NCBI GenBank assembly: GCA_015680685.1
Contig: MNCI01014441.1
Coordinates: forward strand, 405,577 to 469,576
Length of the DNA stretch: 64,000 nucleotides
From: Gnetum montanum
Taxonomy: Eukaryota; Streptophyta; Gnetopsida; Gnetales; Gnetaceae
Reading direction: 5' to 3'
The position numbers were made by a program, and so were the translations under genes. Shown piece by piece: positions 57,088 to 64,000 of this stretch. The notes under the pieces are model-generated. The model did no database searches. It had not been told where the DNA came from and saw nothing but the letters and a program-made list of their open reading frames with translations. Every line of letters starts with the position of its first letter. Within the stretch, counting starts at the first letter, position 1.

Positions 57088-58372
57088 TGTACCATCTAAA
57101 ATCGTCAGTCTCCGGCTAGAAGGAAACAGAAATTGGGAGATCTCCGAACATGCACAGAAGACCCTACCTTCACTTGAGGGCAAGCTGGAATTGACGAAGG
57201 TAGAGTACCTTGAGTGGTCCGCATGCAGATTAGGCAAGGATTTCCCCAAACGTACACCGAAGTGCTATACGCTGGGTTATATGTAAACAGCGTAACAGGC
57301 ATAAAGCAGAGCATAAACAATGTAACTGATGCGAACGGAGCGTAAACGTAGAAGGGCGTAAACAGTATACATGCAACAATTAATGTAAAACTGTAACAGA
57401 TTTTAGGAAGAAAATGTAACAATGCTATTTCAAAATGAGAGTTACAATGCACCGGTCTAACGCAGTTGTGGATTTGACACAAGGCAAACGAATAGCCCCG
57501 GTGGATGCAGGCGTGACTATGGGCTGGTTCAAACTGTAACCACAGCGTAGAGGCTGTATGCTCAACGTACAGAGTTGAAGTCCAGCGTCTCAAGTTCTCT
57601 GCTCTAGTTCTTAGCATCTCTGTTTTTTCTCTAGTTTGCTCAAATTTTTGCCCCCCCGATCTAATGAAAAACTGGGATTTTTATACAGGTTTGGTTGTTA
57701 GACTCAGGTTAGGCGACATGTGGCACGTTGACCGGGTGCAAAAGAAAAGAATTTACAAGTGTACAACATGTTACATTTGCTGGGCGTATACGCTGTATCA
57801 GGTGGGCGTAGACTCTAGGCATATACGCTAGTGTATGCTGGGCGTATGCGCTAGGCGTATATGCAGATAGATGTTGGGCATATATGCTGGACATATACGT
57901 TGATGGATGCTGGGCGTATACGCTAGACGTATACTCTTATGGTTGCTCTGTTCGTGTGAATTGTTGCCTTGTACCAAATCTTATTCTGCAGTGCTGTTTC
58001 TATGCCATCTTTGGGGATTGCATGTTGGGCGTATACATCAGTCGTACCTGCGAAGCGTACATGTGAGGTGTGTACACTGGGCGTGTACGCTGGACGTCTA
58101 CGCTGGAGATGCAATCTTGAGTGTATACGCTGGGCGTATACGTTGTGAACATCGGGCGTATACGCTGGGCATATACACTAAGAATACATAGTGTAAACTA
58201 AGTATTTTAAGCTCCGAAGTTGCCAGGTTTGATAGTAGATGTTGTCGTGGTCATAGGTGGGTCCCAGGGAATTGCTCCTTGTTGTGTTTAACTCCGCTTG
58301 AAACTGTCTGTGCAGCCCTCAAGCTCGATTCTTGTTGGAAACGTACTAAGCTTAGAATTTTGTGGTGTTTCA
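57088..58372 (-). repeat. 5' LTR of T2
   Basis: Termini TGTACCATCT and GTGGTGTTTCA. TATA-like box at 57678-57685. The GCGTATACGC cluster spans 57780-58175 and is about 70 bp longer than in the 3' LTR, so repeat number changed after insertion or by recombination. Confidence 0.93.
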
Positions 58373-58377
58373 GGCTT

Positions 58378-60176
58378 AGCAGCTCTTCTAGGGTGGAGAT
58401 GGAAGCACGTGGAAGTGCATGGTACTAGTCCAGAGCTTTGCCTATCAGAGACATGGTGAAGATGCAAATGATGGTGTGGGGCTATGGTTGAAGCAAGAGA
58501 GATTCGAACTTGAAGATCACCAAATGCGCATTGGGATTGCCCTTCCCATTGTATTTTGTAAATTGGGGGAGTGGCACCCTAAGGGGCAACATAAGCATAG
58601 GGACAACTAGACTAATAGGGTCGTCATGGTAAAAGTCCATGACTTGCACGATTTCATAACCGGTGGCCTTAAGCCGTTTGATTTCCTCAGTGAGGGTCTA
58701 GATAAGTTAGAAAGCTTGATCCAAACTCAAGGATGTCGCAAACGGTTGCAGGGCTACTTGAGCAACCATCATGGGTGACGTTATTGGGGTGGTGGCCTAT
58801 CCCATGGGAGGCACCATTGAGGCCGCTCTAGCAAGTGGTGTTACCTAGGCGATCCACCACCCAGTGGGTGGTGCTATTAGGGCAGTGGCTATTGGTGGCG
58901 CTGTGGGGTTGGCTACTTGCCCAATTGGCGAGGTAGCCCATAGCCCTATGTTTGGTTGCACCACCTACAGGACTTGGTACACTTGGTGTTGGACATAATG
59001 CAACATCTAAGAGGGTTGCGTAGTAGGGAGAGAAGTGGCTGGAGCCCACCACGTGGTTGAGACTGGGTCTTCTACTGGTGGTGGGATGAGTGCAAATAAG
59101 GGAATAAGAGTGAAACTCATGTGCGATTGTGACGTAGGCAGAGTGTGCATGTATGAAAATGTAGCTATGATTGACGTTGGGTACGATGTCGAAACGGATT
59201 GGGAAGGGAGGATGACTAGGAAAGAAGTTGAAGGATCCACTTGCTGGTATGTTGAAAACATTGGGTAACTACCCATTGCTGAAGAGGATGTGGGTTGTGG
59301 CAGGGTTGTGGTGACCACGAAGGAGGCAAAAGAGAAGAGTAGGTTTGATCGGAAGATAGCAGTGGAAGGGGTAGTTGTGTAGATCTGGCCATCACCTTCA
59401 GAGTGGGAGTCCAACTCCTCCTACTTATCCTAAAACACTTCATTATATTGGGATGCTGTGTCCCATTCTCTTGACCTACTCACTCACATCAGTTGGTTTA
59501 GCACCCATTGGTACGCTTCAGTCAGTGGGATGGTGACATTAGGAGCAAGGATGAACTCCCTCTTGTTCCTATGGAGGAACTCGAAGTTACATTTATCTTC
59601 GACTTCCTAGCGATCTAAGGGTAGATTCACTTGGACTTTTTCACAAAGAAAATCATATCTCTTTGCGTCTTGTGCCAAATGCTCGGGTGATAGCTACCAC
59701 AAGCTAAGAGACTATCATTGTACTAGCACTGGGCTGGGCTTTCGCTCGGGACCTGTCACATGTTGAACAGAGTAGGGTACCTCTAGGTCTGAGGTGGGAA
59801 CCACTGTGGTCACAAGAATCATTTTTTGCTGTAAAATGGAAATTGTAGAAGAGAGGGAGGCTGAAACTAGGTACGCTAGGGAGTGTTAGAAGCTGGCTTC
59901 CTTCACTGTTACACCTGCTACGTTGAGCAGGGCTACTATGCTGAGAGTTTCACTACACCAGATGAAACGCAGGTAGCATAGCATTGTCAACAAAGTGAAC
60001 ATGGTACAGTAAGCGGTTGGAGGCTTTCATCCTGCAGGGTTCCATAGGAACCATTGTTGCGACCAGTCTGCACCACCCAATGTGTAGACAACCACAAGGG
60101 TTTCATGTCTATGCTAGTAGGCAGCGGGGTACAGATAGCCTGTAAGATTACCTGTGATATGTAGAAAAGGCACAAA
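58378..60176 (-). pseudogene. gag of T1, N-terminal half
   Basis: Continues the gag interrupted at 40193: the minus-strand reading ending STLEELLS here joins FVTCFKYNLK at 40190, matching SLEELLHQFVTRFKYN of T2. Further upstream AKRYDFLCEKVQVNLPLDR and FEFLHRNKREFILAP (about 59640-59540) match the T2 N-terminal part. Many stops and shifts. The stretch 59900-60176 is probably leader. Confidence 0.75.
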
Positions 60177-60196
60177 GGGCCCTCCTTCTAGCACCA
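60177..60196 (-). other. Primer binding site of T1
   Basis: Minus strand TGGTGCTAGAAGGAGGGCCC, five bases from the end of the 5' LTR. Same site as in T2. Confidence 0.85.
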
Positions 60197-60201
60197 AAAA
60201 C

Positions 60202-62413
60202 TATAGCAATCGAAAATGTCAATGGCTAGAACATTGAGAGGTCACCGAGCGTACAACCTAACGCTGGATCCATGCGAGGGCTGTGCTAGAGAAAAATAAA
60301 AATGGGGTGTCCTAAATGGTCTGGTCGATCAGACAGGGACTTAATCTATGTACAATAACCTTTCATAAACGCTTGTTTTAAAGATGTTATGTATAACTTA
60401 AGCGATAAGCGACAAACGTAAACTAATAGGGAATAATGCAAAATATGATAACAGCAAAACAAAATGAAACAGGCTTGAGTGAGAAAGTGCACCGCCCCAA
60501 GATTGGGGGATTTGATCTTTTTTTGGCTAAAAGGTGTACAACTGATGCATAGTGTGGATGGGCACAACTTAAAACAAAGTAGTATGGTCACAGCCCCTTG
60601 AACTAATGTCAATAACTTGCTAACACAAACCTTCTGCTTACCAATCTTTTTGCCACAACTAATAGCTAGAAAGCCAAAATTCCAAAGTGTTAAATGCCAA
60701 TCTTCAAAGCTAAGTGCCAAAAAGGTGATTCTCAAAGCCAACAATGCCAAAAGCCAACCCTTTGAATGTTGTTCACCAGGGTATTTATAGAGTCAAATGC
60801 AGGAGAGAAACATGGTTTGGATGCCACGTGTCTTAGGTCCCACAGAGTACAAACGTGACTGTGCTATGCTGCTGTGTAATGCTAGATGTGAAACCTGCTA
60901 CGTTGTGACCATACTGTTCAAGCTGCATGTGCCAAAATCCAACGAACTACCATGTTTATTACAAAGAAAGCCAATAATGAATGCAAAGTAGCCTATGCTC
61001 CAGAACTATGTCTTCCCTACTCTTGTGAGCAAGGTCAAGCGTAGGGACAACTTTGGGGATAATCAGGGGGTGCAAAACAAAGCAAACTTGATAATCCTAA
61101 TGAAGAGATGCTGGGATGGAAGTGACCACTGCCAACTAGTTTTGAAGCTAACTGAAGACGTCTTGATGCTTCCATGTGAGTGTTATGCTATTTACGCTGC
61201 CTAGCGTATCGGCATAGCGTAAACACCTGCATGCTACACTGTGTAGCGTAGTTGCCAGTCTTGAGAGAAATCTTGCTCGAAAGCTGAAAATACCTGTTTG
61301 AGGCCTAGCTAGGCAAGCAACTTTTGCAATTGTCAACCTTGCTTTCCATGCTAAAAGGTCCTGGGACCTACAGAGTTCATCCTTGGAACATTTCCCTGCT
61401 TTGTGTCTCTGCTACGCTATGTTACACTGTGTAGCATAGCACAGCACAGCAGCCAATGTGACATGCCTCCTTACTTGATTTACAATGCTTTGTTAAGAAA
61501 TTTTTCTTAGAACCCAAGGGTGAAGTGGGATAGGCAGTCTCGGAGGTCGGAGCATGATCAAGTGTAATTCTTTTACTGGAACCACTTGGTAGAGGACCTT
61601 CATGCATTCTATCCCTGCTACACTACGTAGTGTAACACAGCATAGCATCCAGTTTGGATCAAATCTTGTTTCATTTTGCAAACATTCTATTACGGGATGT
61701 CGATGATGTCTTGGCGTTTCTGCAAAACAAGCATGTTTGATGGTTAAGACATGCGTAAATACGCTTACTCCATTAGAGTAATGTGAGTAGGAGTATTGTC
61801 ATAGTACATCCCTGCTACGTTGTGCTACGCTACAGCATAGCACTCGAATTAAGATGATTTTTGACAAAACATGCCACATTTTGCTACATCATGTCACTCA
61901 TGCATCAAGCATGAAGTGGGGAAAATATCCTGAATGACTGAATCATTGTCAATCTGCATCTTGGATGCCTGATGAGTCTTCTCAAGGCCTGCTACGCTGT
62001 GCAGTGTAGCGTAGCAAGTCTCATAGTTAGAAAACTTGCCAAACTATTTAGTCCATCCTAAACACCTTCAACAAATCCTAGCATGGTCCCTAGGTAGACC
62101 ATCAATTGGGTCAAGTGTCAAGCTGGGCAAGCTAGAGGGTAAAGCAAGCCTATTAACCCAGGAGATAGAAAATTTGCCAGACTATACAGTCTACCCATGG
62201 TGCCTCTTTCATGCAAGTTGGCCTCATGGCTAGGTGTCGTGCTGACTGTGCTGCAGAGGATGGTAGGCAGGCTCAGAAGTAACTTTGTAGGCGTTAGGAC
62301 TTCTAGGATGCCATGTCATCTGCACGGTCCATCGTGACATCATGCTTGTAAGGATCCTTGCCCAAATTCCAAGACTACTAAATCATGAGAGTTCCAAACT
62401 TTATGGTGTTTCA
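60202..62413 (-). repeat. 5' LTR of T1
   Basis: Starts TATAGCAATCG (TG decayed to TA) and ends TATGGTGTTTCA. TATA box (minus) at 60782-60789. GCTACGCTA/TAGCGTAGC words at about 61195-61255, 61410-61450, 61615-61650, 61815-61845 and 61985-62020 correspond to those of the 3' LTR. Confidence 0.9.
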
Positions 62414-64000
62414 CGACTAGGTAGGGATTTCACCCTGCATAGCTAGAGTAGGTGGTAGTGGGGCTATTGGTGGAAGAGATGCAACCAGATGAGAAGGATG
62501 ATATGCTTGCAAAATATCGCCTCTAGAAGAGGGAGTCCCATAATACTCAGGGGCTTGGTAGTGAGGTTGAGGAGTGACATGACTAATAGGGTCATGTGGG
62601 AATATTGGCTACTGCACGTAATATCCATATGGGTCAGGTTGCTGGTAAGGATACTGTTGCCTTGGTGGTGGCATTCTCGATGATTGTGGGTGCTGCCACT
62701 GTTGATATTGCTCAATTGGTTGTGATGGAGTTCCACTTGGATAATACATTAATGGTTGGTGGAACTATCTTGGGTTACCTGGAGGATAAGGTAACCTTCG
62801 GGGTATTTGCCTTTTGTTTAATTGTGGATTGAGTGCATACACCCCAAACTCCTTCAAATGTGAGATTACAGGGTAACATCCCTTAGGATGTTCATATTGA
62901 CATATCTTGCATCCACTATCATTGTTTGTTTTCGAATCCACAACCTCTTCAATGATGGCAACTTTGCCCTTACCCTTACTACATGCATGTTTAGCTTCTC
63001 TTTTTTTTCTTTTTTCACGATCACTACATTACTCTTGAGACTCCTCTACTATTTTAAGAACAATTTGAAATCTATTGTCTAGGCAATCCCACATTTGGTC
63101 TACCTTTGCTGAAACTTCTGATGTCATCTTTTGGATAAGCAAAGTTTTCCTATTCACCATCTCTTCAAGTGATGACTCTTCTTCATCCTCACAAAATCTT
63201 ACTCCCCTCTTCCGAAGGGAAGGATCTTGATTATACTATTCTGCACTTTCTCTCTTCCATAGCTCACCTTCTTCGTTAGCAACTTACTCCAACAGTCTTT
63301 GGATTTGATGGAACCTAAGCTCGAATAGTTTTCCTTGGGCATAAGTCCCAAGGGTTCTTCTCATTTCATGCCTAAGCCCATCTACGAGATGGCACAGTTG
63401 ATTCCTTTGCGAATAACCATGGCTAGGACAACGATGTAACAGTGCATAGTATCAGCCCATGGCAGCATCCAAGGGTTCATGTCCTCCTTATTTTCAACCT
63501 TGGATTTGCTTTTGTAGGTTAGACACTCAGGAGTACATTTGGTACTTGTCGTTGAATAGTTCTAATATAGTACTCCACCTATGAATAGATTCTAGTTCTA
63601 ACGACCGATACCAACTTTCTGCTTCTTTAACTAGTGCCCATGGGAATAACTTAAGTTTTTGCTATTCATTCTCTATGTTTTGTAAGGCACACGCATCATG
63701 GAATGCTTGTAAGTGATTCTAAGGATCAATGTTGTATCCCCCTTCAAATCGTGGGATGTTGTTCATATCTAATCTCTTGATTCTACTATCTTTTTGGTGC
63801 CTTGTTGGAATTCTAACCTTAGTTATGTCTAACATACTTCGAGTAGCAAGTAGGGGTTCCTTGTAATCGTCTTGTCTATGATGCCTACGTTGTTCCCTAC
63901 TCTTCCTTCTTCTATGTCGTGACTCTCTAGAGTGTCCTAGTCCCCTTTCCTAGTTGTTTCGTCTATGAATTCCACTTTGCCTACCTTTATCTCCATGGTC
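62414..64000 (-). pseudogene. gag of element B (to the window end)
   Basis: Picks up exactly where 23662 stops: 62414-62470 aligns with element A 7170-7215. The region contains the zinc-knuckle motif CKICQYEHPKGC (about 62914-62874, C-x2-C-x3-H-x3-C), the charged region equivalent to A 7800-8050 and the upstream gag equivalent to A 8080-8970. Stops and frame changes are frequent, and no frame exceeds about 90 codons. The 5' end of gag and the 5' LTR lie outside the window. Confidence 0.78.

Larger units (their letters stand above)
40194..58372 (-). mobile_element. Element T2: Tat/Ogre-like retrotransposon nested in T1 gag
   Basis: An 18.2-kb element in minus orientation, with LTRs 40194-41411 and 57088-58372, PPT beside 41412, PBS 57064-57082 and a perfect target duplication GGCTT (40189-40193, 58373-58377). 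It has the same gene order as T1: gag, PR, antisense gene, RT, RNase H, archaeal-type RNase H, IN. The two LTRs differ by a few percent, mostly transitions, by eye. It is the youngest complete element in the window and its RT frame is still open. Confidence 0.95.
23663..62413 (-). mobile_element. Element T1: giant Tat/Ogre-like retrotransposon
   Basis: Minus orientation with LTRs 23663-25919 and 60202-62413, PPT beside 25920 and PBS 60177-60196. It is inserted in the gag linker of element B; flanking pentamers TGGCT and CGACT differ only by transitions, consistent with an aged target duplication. Without the T2 insertion it is about 20.6 kb. Order down the minus strand: 5' LTR, gag (split by T2), protease, a spliced gene on the opposite strand, RT, RNase H, a second archaeal-type RNase H, integrase, motif array and 3' LTR. 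The dual RNase H and the wide PR-RT gap fit the Tat/Ogre lineage. Confidence 0.9.
17072..64000 (-). mobile_element. Element B: Athila-like element, interrupted by T1
   Basis: The element is in minus orientation with a 3' LTR at 17072-18102, 3' non-coding 18103-19745, integrase, RNase H, RT, protease and the start of the gag linker up to 23662. The same linker sequence resumes at 62414, after the T1 insertion, and gag runs to the window end. Left flank and resumed sequence align with element A at 7157-7210 without loss. The 5' LTR lies beyond 64000. Candidate left target-site sequence is ACAGT (17067-17071). Confidence 0.88.

Overview
The window is nuclear DNA of a seed plant with a repeat-rich genome. 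Every recognisable protein domain belongs to plant Ty3/gypsy LTR retrotransposons (an Athila-like lineage and a Tat/Ogre-like lineage) or to a fragment of a plant L1-type LINE. I found no stand-alone host gene, no rRNA or tRNA gene, and nothing that identifies the species. Nearly all pol and gag reading frames read on the minus strand.

Layout: 1-1524 is the end of a Tat/Ogre-like LTR carrying an array of about 182-bp repeats. 1525-3412 is mostly unassigned sequence with an Athila LTR scrap. 3413-10513 is a complete Athila-like element (A) with LTRs, PBS, PPT and a 5-bp target duplication, but with RT, RNase H and integrase cleanly missing. A sits in an older, decayed Athila-like element (C; about 3200-3412 and 10514-15890), which is also split by a solo LTR at 11989-12877. 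16375-17071 is a LINE 3' end. 17072-64000 is a third Athila-like element (B). B is interrupted by a 38.7-kb Tat/Ogre-like element (T1, 23663-62413), which is itself interrupted in gag by an 18.2-kb relative (T2, 40194-58372, target duplication GGCTT). LTR divergence agrees with this order: T1 LTRs differ more than T2 LTRs.

The most interesting content is shared by T1 and T2. Between protease and reverse transcriptase, each carries a gene on the opposite (plus) strand, with its own TATA box, a stop codon and eight exons. The seven GT-AG intron positions line up between the copies, and their phases (2,2,1,1,1,1,0) agree wherever both copies can be read; intron 1 phase in T1 comes from its second exon only. 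The 1,076-codon T2 copy is nearly open (four nonsense codons, two AG-to-AA acceptors); the T1 copy is more decayed. The early exons resemble an FCP1/NIF (HAD-type) phosphatase fold without catalytic aspartates. The rest is a large unrecognised domain, an acidic stretch, a charged, probably helical region and a short GPSG-containing tail. Introns can persist in a retroelement here because they are antisense to the genomic RNA.

The antisense gene is bracketed on both sides in both elements by arrays of a short motif: AGTTTA followed by a 4-6 bp inverted repeat with a short loop. The stem sequence changes from array to array while its symmetry is kept. A third array lies beside the integrase end. 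Each element also has its own palindromic word scattered through LTRs and non-coding parts (GCGTATACGC in T2 and the 5' partial LTR; GCTACGCTA/TAGCGTAGC in T1). One reading, by analogy with VANDAL transposons, is that the antisense gene encodes a protein acting on these fast-evolving sites; this is a hypothesis. Eight single-N positions mark assembly joins, five of them with a duplicated flank of about 42-59 bp, and they break several reading frames artificially.
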